Below are positions 1-7,541 of a stretch of DNA of 38,443 nucleotides, piece after piece (position 1 is the first letter of the stretch; each line of letters opens with the position of its first letter). The translations under genes and the position numbers were made by a program. Below the pieces are notes generated by a model. The model was not told where the DNA came from, ran no database searches, and saw nothing but the letters and a program-made list of their open reading frames with translations. The stretch covers positions 1 through 38,443 of the forward strand of contig CANOET010000010.1 in assembly GCA_947564835.1 (NCBI GenBank). Reading direction: 5' to 3'. This stretch comes from an uncultured Eubacterium sp. GTDB taxonomy: Bacteria > Bacillota > Clostridia > Lachnospirales > Lachnospiraceae.

Positions 1-215
1 CAGGCTTCTATGAAACGCAAATTCAGGTGTTGTAAAGCCTGCCATAATCAGACTCTCCGGTTCCCAGCCCGCAGAGTCGTCCGGTTAGCCACATCTCCCC
101 CGCAAACCAGGACTTCCACAGCCCGCAGAGTCGTCCGCATAGCCACATCCCCCCCGCTAACCAGGATCTCCACATCCCGCCAGGATCTTTGCAGCAGCAG
201 CATTTACGCAGTATT
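1..215. repeat. Composite intergenic repeat, copy 1
   Basis: This gene-free stretch carries one GTAAAGCCTGCCA-type unit (about 29-60) followed by two copies of the arm that reads CCGCAGAGTCGTCCG (about 80-98 and 125-140), each followed by AGCCACATC. The same modules recur in at least eight other gaps of the window. Its first 95 bases match 34510-34672 almost exactly, except that the latter has two extra tandem units. No convincing protein is encoded. Confidence 0.8.
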
Positions 216-721
216 TCCCAATAATTCTGGAATTTTCCTTGCAATTTTGTAAGATTGTGCTAAACTGTATCTATATAATCTCTATTCTAAAAAAGAAATA
301 GTATGATACATACAGTTCCATAGTATTACGTATACTTTTTCAAGTTTAGTCAATAATAGACAGAATATTCAGAAAATATTCTGTAAGCGAAACGCAGAGA
401 AAGAACCGTCCGTGAAACCGGATGCTTTTGTCATCTGCATCTGACCATGAGAAGGAATTGTTCCATTCCTTTATAGGAATCATTTAACAAGCAATAAAGC
501 CAATGCAGTTCACTTTGCGGCTGTCAGCTTTTGCTGCAGCACAAGTGGAATCCGGCCCGCCGCGGTTTTCCGGGCTTTGCGGTTGGTGCTTGTTTTGCGG
601 GCAAAAGAAGAAAGGAACGCATAGGCCGGATACAGGCAATGGAACAGACCGCATGGGATAAAAGATTAAGGAAAGGAAGTTTTTACAGTGGACTGACTGC
701 ACTGTAGCAAAGGAGGATACC
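216..721 (+). promoter_or_regulatory. Long 5' region of the hemerythrin gene with several dyads
   Basis: About 500 bases without a credible gene. A TATAAT hexamer sits at 274-279 without a good -35. Dyads seen directly: GTATG/CATAC at 301-313, a perfect 10-bp inverted repeat ACAGAATATT/AATATTCTGT at 360-384, and TACAGTG/CACTGTA at 684-706, just before the AAAGGAGG ribosome binding site and the ATG at 722. The last could hide or expose the ribosome binding site or act as an operator. I recognise no known riboswitch here. Confidence 0.4.
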
Positions 722-2068
722 ATGGGAAATCAATTAGTATGGCAGGATCGGTTTGACATAGGGGTAGATGTCATCGACAGGGAACACAGGAAGCTTTTCA
801 GTATTATGAACCGCCTGTTTACGTTTAGCGAGCAGGAAGATAAAATGCAGTGGGTATGCCAGGAAGGGCTGAAGTATTTTCAGGATCATGCGATGAAGCA
901 TTTTGCAGAAGAAGAGGTTTATATGGCTTCGATCGCATATAAAGGGTATGAGTCGCACAGGCGTATCCATGATAATTTCCGCCGGAATACGCTGCCGGCA
1001 TTGGAGCAGGAGCTGCAGCTGTCCCATTATTCCAAGGATGCGGTAAGCCATTTCCTAAGTGTCTGCGCCGGATGGCTGATCGGCCATACATTAACGGAGG
1101 ACCGTGCGATTACCGGAGAAGTAATGAGCAAATGGGACAATCTGCTGCCGGAGGAAGAAGAGCTGGCGGTCAAACAGCTGATTACCCATCTGGTCAAAGA
1201 TATGTTCCAGCTGGATATACGCCTGATCAGCGACCGTTACGGCGCGGAAAAATTCGGAAAGGGCATTTACTATCGGATGATCTACAAGAATCATAAGAAT
1301 GAAAAGTGGGAAGTTTTTATGGTGTTTGAAGAAAAACTGCTGTTGGAAACGGTTGGCAAAATGATGGGCGGCAAATCCGAAAAGATGAGCGCTGTAATTA
1401 TGAACGCGTCCAGATACACGATAAAACAGTTTGTAGAACGGATTTTGGAGTATTTGCCGGTTGCTGACGGATATGAGCTGCAGGATGAAAATCTGCTCTC
1501 ATTTGAGCAGTTCCAGAAAGTATTTACAAAGCCGCAGTGCAGCCTTTTGTTTGATACGGGCGCAGGTTATTTTGCATACTGTGCAATGCTGCCGCGCGCA
1601 TTGAAAAAAGCCGGAGTGTCTATCGTTACGGAGAACGCGGTAACGGAAGTGCGCAATTACTTAAAGAACAACGAAGAACAGCAGGCTGGAGATTCCAAGA
1701 AAAAGCTGCTGATTATCGACGATTCGGATACGATCTGCCTGGCTATGCAGGAGCTGTTCGGGAAGGATTATGATGTGGCGGTGGCAAAATCCGGTATGGC
1801 GGGAATCCGCTGCCTGATGCTGAACCGGCCGGATCTTGTCCTGCTGGATTATGAGATGCCGGTATGCGATGGCGTACAAGTACTGCAGATGATCCGTTCG
1901 GAGGAAGACTTTGCGAAGATTCCGGTATTTTTCCTTACCGGCAAGTTGGATAAATCCAGTGTTACCAGAGTGATGCCGTTAAAGCCGGAGGGTTATCTGC
2001 TAAAGAACCAAAAGCCTGCGGATATTAAGAAAAACATTGACGGTTATTTTCGTAAAAAAAAAGGATGA
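722..2068 (+). CDS. Hemerythrin domain protein with C-terminal response-regulator receiver domain
   Basis: 448 residues; AAAGGAGG lies 5 bases before the ATG. Residues 1-130 are a bacteriohemerythrin: the pattern with His22, His56, His60, Glu64, His79, His83 and a later GHTLTED segment fits the di-iron, oxygen-binding four-helix bundle. Residues 325-445 are a receiver domain: acidic pocket in LLIIDDSD, phospho-acceptor Asp376 in LLDYEMP, Thr in FFLTGK and the conserved Lys in YLLK. The middle (about 140-320) resembles a CheX/CheC-like module only loosely; the catalytic E..N pattern is not clear, so I leave that open. No signal peptide or membrane segment is seen, so it should be cytoplasmic. 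It probably couples oxygen or iron status to a phosphorelay or chemotaxis. No kinase is adjacent. Confidence 0.85.
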   Translation: MGNQLVWQDRFDIGVDVIDREHRKLFSIMNRLFTFSEQEDKMQWVCQEGLKYFQDHAMKHFAEEEVYMASIAYKGYESHRRIHDNFRRNTLPALEQELQLSHYSKDAVSHFLSVCAGWLIGHTLTEDRAITGEVMSKWDNLLPEEEELAVKQLITHLVKDMFQLDIRLISDRYGAEKFGKGIYYRMIYKNHKNEKWEVFMVFEEKLLLETVGKMMGGKSEKMSAVIMNASRYTIKQFVERILEYLPVADGYELQDENLLSFEQFQKVFTKPQCSLLFDTGAGYFAYCAMLPRALKKAGVSIVTENAVTEVRNYLKNNEEQQAGDSKKKLLIIDDSDTICLAMQELFGKDYDVAVAKSGMAGIRCLMLNRPDLVLLDYEMPVCDGVQVLQMIRSEEDFAKIPVFFLTGKLDKSSVTRVMPLKPEGYLLKNQKPADIKKNIDGYFRKKKG

Positions 2069-2075
2069 ACGTAGA

Positions 2076-2126
2076 AACCAGCTTTGGATGCTGCCGGCCA
2101 GGCAGAATGCAGAGCTGGTTTTTTAT
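2076..2126 (+). terminator. Rho-independent terminator after the hemerythrin gene
   Basis: AACCAGCT (2076-2083) pairs with AGCTGGTT (2113-2120), with an inner CTGC/GCAG helix, followed by a T run. It separates the hemerythrin gene from the sigma factor gene. Confidence 0.85.
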
Positions 2127-2132
2127 ATTTTT

Positions 2133-2163
2133 TGTAACCTTTTTGGATGCTCATTTGTATGAT
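2133..2163 (+). promoter_or_regulatory. Probable ECF-type promoter of the sigma factor gene
   Basis: TGTAACCTTTTT (2133-2144), then 13 bases, then TATGAT (2158-2163). An AAC-containing -35 followed by a T run is typical of ECF sigma targets, so autoregulation is likely. The same pattern with the same spacing occurs at 4299-4329. Confidence 0.6.
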
Positions 2164-2208
2164 TAGTGAAAGGGCCTTTCAAAGAAATCAGAAACTGAGG
2201 GATCACTC

Positions 2209-2691
2209 ATGAAGCAACCAACGGAAGAACTGATCAGGCGTTACCAGGACAATTTGTTTTCAGCCGCGTTTCAGGTTTGCAAAAATGCGGCGGATGCGGA
2301 CGATGTTGTCCAGGAGACGTTCCTGCAGTATCATGTAACAAAAAAAGAGTTTGACAGCGAGCAGCATATCCGTGCCTGGCTGATCCGGGTGGCGGTCAAT
2401 AAAGCGAAAAATGTGAACCGTTCTTTCTGGCGGCAGAATAAGGTGCCGCTGGAGGAGTATATGGAAACACTTGTTTTTGAGACGCCAAAGGAGGAAACGT
2501 TGTTTGAGACAGTGATGAAGCTTCCGCAAAAATACAGGATTGTTATCCATCTGTATTATTACGAAGAGTATTCCGTGCGTGAGATTGCCGGTATTTTAAA
2601 GCTGTCAGAAAGCAACGTGAAGGTCAGGCTGACAAGAGGACGCAAGCTGCTGCGGGAAGCATTAAAGGAGGACTGGGAAGATGACGAATAA
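2209..2691 (+). CDS. ECF-family RNA polymerase sigma factor
   Basis: 160 residues, the usual size for an ECF sigma factor. Region 2 covers about residues 10-75, including the DADDVVQETFLQ segment typical of the promoter-melting region. Region 4 covers about 100-152, with a helix-turn-helix in SVREIAGILKLSESNVKVRL. The upstream promoter has ECF character, so the protein probably drives its own transcription. The 3' end overlaps the next gene by 11 bases, and the AAAGGAGG of that gene lies inside this one, so the two are translationally coupled, as expected for a sigma factor and its regulator. The inducing signal cannot be read from the sequence. Confidence 0.92.
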   Translation: MKQPTEELIRRYQDNLFSAAFQVCKNAADADDVVQETFLQYHVTKKEFDSEQHIRAWLIRVAVNKAKNVNRSFWRQNKVPLEEYMETLVFETPKEETLFETVMKLPQKYRIVIHLYYYEEYSVREIAGILKLSESNVKVRLTRGRKLLREALKEDWEDDE

Positions 2692-3334
2692 AGAAAGATA
2701 CCGCAAAGCGTTTTCAACTCTGCATGCCTCCGGAACTATTTCTTTGGAGGAAGAGCATATGGAAAAAAGAATACGTTGTTATCGGTTGAAAAGGGCGGCT
2801 GCAGCCTGTGCGGCGGCTGCGGTCGTATGCGGCAGCATGACCGTGGCATATGCGGCTGACCTGGGCGGCATCCAGCAGAAAATGATGGCATGGTTCCATG
2901 GGGAACAGACGCAAATCAATGTCAGACGCACCGGGGAAAACAGCTACAGTTATACGTATACGGATGAAAACGGCAATGTCCGAAAAGGAGGCGGGGCCGC
3001 TGTAGGGATTGATGATAACGGCAATGAAACCGCTTTATCAGCAGAAGAAGTGCTCAAGGATGCAGGCAATGGACTGGAAGTGATGGAAGACGGGTCGGTA
3101 TGGTATTTTTACTATGATAAAAAATTCGATCTTACAGACCTGATTGACGAGGAAGGAAACTGCAAGTTCCAGTTTGCATATAAGGGCGAAACCCTTTATG
3201 TCAGCTGTTCCATCCAGCAATCGGAGGAAGGGGTGATCGATGAGGAAAACGGAATCAGCTATACGGGCGGTTACGAAACATCCATAGAAAGAGAAGCCCC
3301 GAAAGACGCAGACGATTATATATTTGTAGAGTAA
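2681..3334 (+). CDS. Membrane-anchored partner of the ECF sigma factor (putative anti-sigma factor)
   Basis: 217 residues. A short basic cytoplasmic N-terminus (1-35) is followed by one hydrophobic, alanine-rich segment (about 36-58). The outer domain (about 60-217) is polar and acidic, with many Tyr, Asp and Gly and an extracellular look. The 11-base overlap with the sigma gene and the single-pass layout are what is expected of a cognate anti-sigma factor. The cytoplasmic part is short and shows no zinc-binding HxxxCxxC motif, so it is not a classical ZAS anti-sigma factor. It resembles Clostridia sigma partners of the DUF4179 kind only in layout. Function is inferred from position. Confidence 0.65.
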   Translation: MTNKERYRKAFSTLHASGTISLEEEHMEKRIRCYRLKRAAAACAAAAVVCGSMTVAYAADLGGIQQKMMAWFHGEQTQINVRRTGENSYSYTYTDENGNVRKGGGAAVGIDDNGNETALSAEEVLKDAGNGLEVMEDGSVWYFYYDKKFDLTDLIDEEGNCKFQFAYKGETLYVSCSIQQSEEGVIDEENGISYTGGYETSIEREAPKDADDYIFVE

Positions 3335-3381
3335 CAGCACCGGAAAGGTACAGGCCGCAGGAAGATCCGGCATATAAAAGG

Positions 3382-3442
3382 CCTGTTTCGCACGGAGGAT
3401 CCGATACTTTTGCAATGCATACAGTCCGCCGCCCGAAACAGG
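3382..3442. terminator. Stem-loop between convergent genes
   Basis: CCTGTTTCG (3382-3390) and CGAAACAGG (3434-3442) form a perfect 9-bp inverted repeat, with a second CGGA/TCCG helix inside. It lies between the ends of the anti-sigma candidate and the convergent small gene and may serve both strands, but no clear T run follows. Confidence 0.45.
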
Positions 3443-3461
3443 TTGCTTTGGCATTGGGAAT

Positions 3462-3740
3462 TTAACGTTTCATACGTTTCATCATTTGGATCATGCTTTG
3501 TGCTTTTTTGCTTTCTTCCGGCGATAGATTTTTCAGCAGGACATCAAGCATCAGGTCCCGTTCCGCTTCATTAAAAGCGATCCCCTGCTTTGCAGCGTTA
3601 TTGGAGGCGGCCATTAAAGCAGCCATCATATCTTTCGGGCCGCCTCCGGCCTGCCTGGCAGACATGGCCTTTAGAAAAGCCAGCTTTTCGGGAGAGATCC
3701 CGGTTGTGTTCTGTGCATTAAATACATCATCAAAATTCAT
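3462..3740 (-). CDS. Small helical protein of unknown function
   Basis: 92 residues, starting at ATG 3740, which is preceded by GGAGG with 5-base spacing; the frame stays open upstream to 3857 but nothing supports a longer start. The protein is rich in Met, Ala and Lys and predicted to be helical. It contains SPEKLAFLKAM near the start and a central ALMAASNNAAKQG segment, and ends KRMKR. I do not recognise the family. It lies 183 bases downstream of another small minus-strand gene, possibly in the same transcript. No signal peptide or membrane segment is seen. Confidence 0.7.
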   Translation of the reverse strand: MNFDDVFNAQNTTGISPEKLAFLKAMSARQAGGGPKDMMAALMAASNNAAKQGIAFNEAERDLMLDVLLKNLSPEESKKAQSMIQMMKRMKR

Positions 3741-3923
3741 AACGTCCTCCATTCGGATTTCCTGTAACAATATTTCCAGCATCGGTCCGCTTTGGCGCCG
3801 CAGCCAATTCCGGGCCTGTATCCGGACCGGCAAGAAGTTTGCCTTTATCAACAGCATATGGCGGCAGCGGAAAAATGTGATGCATTTTGCAGAAAAGGCC
3901 GTAAAATCAAATGCCGCGGCAGA

Positions 3924-4253
3924 TCAGGAAAACATCGTCTCATACGTAGAAAACATAGAGAAAATATTCAGGATCATATCGATATGCTCCTGTTCCTGCT
4001 CCGAGCAGAATTTACGGATATCGCTCAGCATATGCAGCGTATTTTCCATTGGATTTTCAGTCGAACAGATGGACAGGGACGTATCGTCGCTGTCGATCAG
4101 GTCAATGGATTTTTTCAGCTCGATGGATTTGATCAGGGTTAAGATTTCTTTTTGCCGGGAACCGCGCATATAGGGCAGGGCGGTTTTTAAGATCTGCAGG
4201 TCTTTGTTCTGCGTCTTTTCATCAAAGGCGGTTGCTATGTAATTGTTGTCCAT
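3924..4253 (-). CDS. Small hypothetical protein upstream of the Met-rich gene
   Basis: 109 residues with an AAAGGAAA ribosome binding site upstream of ATG 4253. The protein is soluble and helical, contains YMRGSRQKEILTLIKSIEL and ends in a segment rich in Met, Ser and Phe. The family is not recognised. The pattern of two small helical proteins together recalls co-conserved pairs in Clostridia, but I cannot name one. It shares an intergenic region with the divergent 50-residue gene at 4437. Confidence 0.65.
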   Translation of the reverse strand: MDNNYIATAFDEKTQNKDLQILKTALPYMRGSRQKEILTLIKSIELKKSIDLIDSDDTSLSICSTENPMENTLHMLSDIRKFCSEQEQEHIDMILNIFSMFSTYETMFS

Positions 4254-4298
4254 AAAATTTCCTTTTTTATTTAGTGTATGAGCGGGCGGATGGAAATA

Positions 4299-4329
4299 TG
4301 ACACCTTTTTGAAAAGAGATCCATATAAT
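4299..4329 (+). promoter_or_regulatory. Second ECF-type promoter
   Basis: TGACACCTTTTT (4299-4310), 13 bases, TATAAT (4324-4329). This matches the sigma gene promoter at 2133-2163 in sequence (ACCTTTTT) and in exact spacing. An AGGAGG at 4336-4341 lies close to the expected transcript start and is followed by a 13-codon frame (4358-4399) before the gene at 4437. Confidence 0.5.
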
Positions 4330-4436
4330 GAAGAAAGGAGGTTTCTTAGTAATAGAAATGATATGGTATGGATCATTCTATATTTGGAAAAATATTTGAG
4401 AATAGAAATAAGAATAGAAAAGAAAATGGTACGATT

Positions 4437-4589
4437 ATGGGAAAACTGATTATTGATGGAAATAAGGTTTATACGGTGGATGAGGCATGTATGAAGAGGA
4501 AGAACCTGACATTGGCGCAGATCCGGGAACAGGAGCCGCAGCAGCAGGTACCGGGGCGGTCAAATGGGAGGCGTAAGGGGAGGAAATGA
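4437..4589 (+). CDS. Very small basic protein of unknown function
   Basis: 50 residues from ATG 4437. It starts with MGKLIIDGNKVYTVDEAC, then becomes very basic and ends NGRRKGRK. Similar short proteins with an IDGN-VY-IDE-C opening are, as I recall, common in Lachnospiraceae, but none has a function I know. In-frame ATGs reach back to 4368, yet no start has a well-placed ribosome binding site: the AGGAGG at 4336 is far from both. The gene lies downstream of the ECF-type promoter and is the likeliest target of the sigma factor here. The first copy-2 repeat begins 8 bases after its stop. Confidence 0.5.
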   Translation: MGKLIIDGNKVYTVDEACMKRKNLTLAQIREQEPQQQVPGRSNGRRKGRK

Positions 4590-4597
4590 GACACTTC

Positions 4598-4873
4598 TGA
4601 CATTGTGTTGCATTTGGGGGGGGGACTTTCCCGAAAGATTCTGGTTAGCCAGGAGATGTGGCTAACCGGACGACACTGCGGGCGGTGGGCAGGGGATGTG
4701 GCTAACCGAACGACACTGCGGGCGGTGGCCAGGGGACGCGCCCGCAGTGTCTAGTTATTGGCAGGCTTTACAACACCTGATTTGGTTATTGGCAGGCTTA
4801 CAACACCTGATTTGGTTATTGGCAGGCTTTACAACACCTGATCTGGTTATTGGCAGGTTTACAATAACTGAAT
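4598..4873. repeat. Composite intergenic repeat, copy 2, with four tandem units
   Basis: It opens with TGACATTGTGTTGCATTT (4598-4615), then TTTCCCGAAAGATTCTGG, then two GTGGCTAACCG arms with CACTGCGGGCGGTG. From 4752 to 4873 follow four tandem units of about 31 bases, each containing TTATTGGCAGGC and ACAACACCTGA. The end is abrupt: no inverted terminal copy of the opening motif is seen. No gene lies in 4590-4957. Confidence 0.8.
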
Positions 4874-4957
4874 TTCGGGTTCGGTACTGATAAATCTGTG
4901 ATGATATACTGGTTTATTGGCTTTGTATCAATGCGTCTATGCGTCTGGTTTTGTCTT

Positions 4958-6721
4958 TTATATACGGTTTTTAATTTTAGCCGTGATTGTGCTGATAAAA
5001 TCATCTAATGTCATTGTTTCGGTTTTTGAGGTATCTCTGCTGCGGATCGAAACAGTGCCGCCTTCGGCTTCTTTTTGACCGAGGATAAGCATATATGGTA
5101 TGCGGTCAATGAATTGTGCTTCTCTGATCATATAGCCGATTTTCTCGTTACGGCTGTCTATTTCACAACGGATTTTAGCTTTGCGGAGTGCAGTATATAC
5201 CTTGTTTCCATAATCAGCGCTTTTTTCTGACACAAGCAATATCTTAACCTGAATGGGAGCTAACCATATGGGGAATTTTCCTGCAAAATGTTCGGTGATA
5301 ATTCCAATAAAGCGTTCCATCGACCCAAAGCAAACACGATGTATCATGATCGGACGCTGTTTTTCGCCTTTTTCATCCATATATTCCAGGCAAAAGTTTT
5401 GGGGCATTTGGAAATCAAGCTGTATGGTTCCGCATTGCCAAGTGCGTCCAAGCGAATCTTCCAAATGAAAATCTATTTTCGGACCGTAAAATGCTCCGTC
5501 GCCTTCGTTTATGGTATATGGAAGTTCAAGTTTTTCAAGAGCCTGCTTTAAGCCATTTGTAGCAGCTTCCCAATCTTCATCGCTGCCCATACTGTCATCT
5601 GGGCGAGTAGAAAGTTCCATAAAATATGTAAAACCGAATTTGCTGTACACCTCGTTTATAAGATGAACGATATTCATGATTTCGGTTGTGATCTGTTCTC
5701 TGCGTAGAAAGATATGGGCGTCATCTTGTGTAAAACAACGAACACGGAATAAGCCGTGCAAAGCTCCTTTTAATTCGTGCCGATGGACAAGTCCAAGCTC
5801 TCCGATTCGCAGCGGCAAATCACGGTAGCTATGTGGCTGGCTACCATATACCAGTACACTGCCGGGGCAATTCATTGGCTTGATACAGTAGGTATCTTCA
5901 TCAATAACTGTGGAATACATATGGTTCTTGTAATGCTCCCAATGCCCGCTTGTTTCCCAAAGAGCCCGATGCATAATCATAGGCGTAGATACTTCAGCAT
6001 AATTTTCACGGGTATGAATATCCCGCCAATAATCAATTAAAGCATTTTTTAATGCCGTACCTTTCGGCAGGAAAAACGGAAAGCCTGATGCTTCGTCGCG
6101 GAACATAAATAAACCCATTTCCTTGCCTATCCTTCTGTGGTCGCGCTTTTTAGCTTCCTCAAAAAGTTTTAGGTAATCTTCAAGCTCCTTTTGCGAAGAA
6201 AAGGCGATGCCCTTAATGCGTGTAAGCATTTTATTGTTCTTATCGTTTTTCCAATACGCGCCCGATTGCCCTGTGATCTTAAAGGCCTTTAACGCTTTTG
6301 TATTACACAGATGCGGACCGGTACACATATCTATATACTCGCCCTGTCTGTAAAAACTGATTACCGCATTTTCGGGCAGATCATCCATATGTGCAGCTTT
6401 ATATTTTTCACCCCGGCTTTCCATTATAGCAATAGCTTCTTCACGGGAAAGAACAAAGGGCTTTATTGCAATATTTTCTTCGGCTATTTTCTGCATCTCA
6501 GCTTCGATAGCTTGTAAATCACCGTCGGATAATTTGGTTTCTCCTAAATCAACATCGTAATAAAAGCCGTTCTCTGTGGCAGGTCCATAAGCAAAAATAG
6601 CGTGTGGAAATAGCCGTTTCACTGCCTGCGCCAGAATATGGGCTGCTGTATGGCGTAAAATATGGTGTTCTTCCGCTTTTGGGCATTCGTTTACCAAACC
6701 GTTATTGTAAATTACTTTCAT
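4958..6721 (-). CDS. thrS: Threonyl-tRNA synthetase lacking the N-terminal TGS domain
   Basis: 587 residues from ATG 6721, with GGAAGGA 6 bases upstream; an earlier in-frame ATG (6751) has no ribosome binding site. It charges tRNA-Thr. Only about 15 residues precede the editing domain, so the usual 60-residue TGS domain is missing (family length is near 640). Editing residues are present: His24 and His28 in RHTAAH, and Cys/His in CTGPH. The catalytic core has the zinc ligands in NCPGS, in DDAHIF and in the later Trp/His-rich region, and class II motif 3 in HRVCFGSMERF. The anticodon-binding domain ends the protein. It is divergent from a TetR gene, has no T-box in its leader and is visibly AT-richer than the neighbours: a likely acquired, repressor-controlled second ThrRS rather than the housekeeping copy. 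Confidence 0.93.
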   Translation of the reverse strand: MKVIYNNGLVNECPKAEEHHILRHTAAHILAQAVKRLFPHAIFAYGPATENGFYYDVDLGETKLSDGDLQAIEAEMQKIAEENIAIKPFVLSREEAIAIMESRGEKYKAAHMDDLPENAVISFYRQGEYIDMCTGPHLCNTKALKAFKITGQSGAYWKNDKNNKMLTRIKGIAFSSQKELEDYLKLFEEAKKRDHRRIGKEMGLFMFRDEASGFPFFLPKGTALKNALIDYWRDIHTRENYAEVSTPMIMHRALWETSGHWEHYKNHMYSTVIDEDTYCIKPMNCPGSVLVYGSQPHSYRDLPLRIGELGLVHRHELKGALHGLFRVRCFTQDDAHIFLRREQITTEIMNIVHLINEVYSKFGFTYFMELSTRPDDSMGSDEDWEAATNGLKQALEKLELPYTINEGDGAFYGPKIDFHLEDSLGRTWQCGTIQLDFQMPQNFCLEYMDEKGEKQRPIMIHRVCFGSMERFIGIITEHFAGKFPIWLAPIQVKILLVSEKSADYGNKVYTALRKAKIRCEIDSRNEKIGYMIREAQFIDRIPYMLILGQKEAEGGTVSIRSRDTSKTETMTLDDFISTITAKIKNRI

Positions 6722-6761
6722 TTTGTGTTCCTTCCTGTCATTGATTAGCATTTCCCGTTTG

Positions 6762-6792
6762 CAAACAGTTACAGTTTACCCAGTAACTGCAA
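6762..6792. promoter_or_regulatory. Inverted repeats in the thrS leader, candidate operator
   Basis: Left GCAAACAGTTAC and right GTAACTGCAAAC: CAGTTAC and GTAACTG are perfect inverted arms around 10 bases, and the left side also contains the palindrome GTTTGCAAAC. It sits just upstream of the thrS start, where a repressor could block transcription. Confidence 0.45.
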
Positions 6793-6815
6793 ACATTCCT
6801 GCTGATAAAAAGCAA

Positions 6816-6854
6816 GATGCTACACTTGTGCCATCCTGTTTTTTATCCTATAAT
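6816..6854 (+). promoter_or_regulatory. tetR promoter overlapping a 20-bp near-palindrome
   Basis: TTGTGC (6826-6831), 17 bases, TATAAT (6849-6854) forms a good promoter for the TetR gene. The -35 lies inside a 20-bp near-palindrome (6816-6835; GATGCTACA against TGTGCCATC), a typical size for a TetR-family operator, so autorepression is likely. Confidence 0.6.
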
Positions 6855-6926
6855 AAATGGGCAGTTTTTTCAATACATCTGCGGCAGGTGCTACAACAAT
6901 CGTTTTTTGTGACAGGAGATAATACT

Positions 6927-7478
6927 ATGACACATCAAGAAAAGCAAAAAGAACAAAGCAAGAAGTGGATTGCCAGTGCCTTTTTCACACTTCTCCAAAA
7001 GAAAGACTATAATGCTATAACTGTATCAGAAATCGCTAAAAAAGCAGGCCTTTCCAGACGGACTTTTTACAGGGTGTTTAGCTGCAAACAGGATATCATC
7101 GAATATATGTTTGAAGAAATATTTCCGGATTATATTTCTGCGGTAAATGAACTGCCTGCTAAAAAAAGAGAGTATTTAGCAGTCGCTATCGTCGGGTTTG
7201 TGAACAAACATCTGGAGTTCTTTCGCTGCCTGAAAAAAAATCATTTAGATTATTTAATCATTGATTTCTTTGACAACCATTTGGCAGATGGGCGTGACAG
7301 CATATGGGAGCGTCCATTTTCTGAAAATGACGAAGTGGAACAGGTTTTTTTAATGACAATAAGCGTTGAACATTATAATATTATCCGCTTATGGCTTGAG
7401 CTTTATCATAAAAAAACGCCAGAAGAAATGTCAAAACTCATAGCAGACGCACTCGCATTATTCAATCACTTTCAATAA
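6927..7478 (+). CDS. TetR/AcrR-family transcriptional regulator
   Basis: 183 residues from ATG 6927, which follows AGGAG by 8 bases; an open frame reaches back to 6723 across the promoter and is not used. Residues about 10-58 are the DNA-binding domain, with the helix-turn-helix around TVSEIAKKAGLSRRTFYRVF. The remainder is the helical ligand and dimer domain, resembling the variable C-terminal domains of TetR members with a C-terminal LWLELYHKK segment. It is divergent from the TGS-less thrS, with dyads in the shared region, so it probably represses thrS and itself. The inducer is unknown; an antibiotic acting on ThrRS is one possibility. It is AT-rich like thrS. Confidence 0.88.
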   Translation: MTHQEKQKEQSKKWIASAFFTLLQKKDYNAITVSEIAKKAGLSRRTFYRVFSCKQDIIEYMFEEIFPDYISAVNELPAKKREYLAVAIVGFVNKHLEFFRCLKKNHLDYLIIDFFDNHLADGRDSIWERPFSENDEVEQVFLMTISVEHYNIIRLWLELYHKKTPEEMSKLIADALALFNHFQ

Positions 7479-7541
7479 ATTAGGCTCTTAGAAACGATTT
7501 TTTGCGCAAAATGGTAGAATTTTAATTCCAGGAGATAGAAT

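Noticed and set aside
484-723. Minus-strand open frame of 79 codons before the hemerythrin gene
   Set aside because: It has no ribosome binding site or recognisable domain and spans the leader hairpin and the start of the hemerythrin gene.
4752-4873. Possible CRISPR array of four units
   Set aside because: Units of about 31 bases are directly joined without spacers.
6722-6926. T-box riboswitch upstream of thrS
   Set aside because: No AGGGTGGNACCGCG-type T-box sequence or specifier stem is visible; the region holds dyads for a TetR regulator instead.
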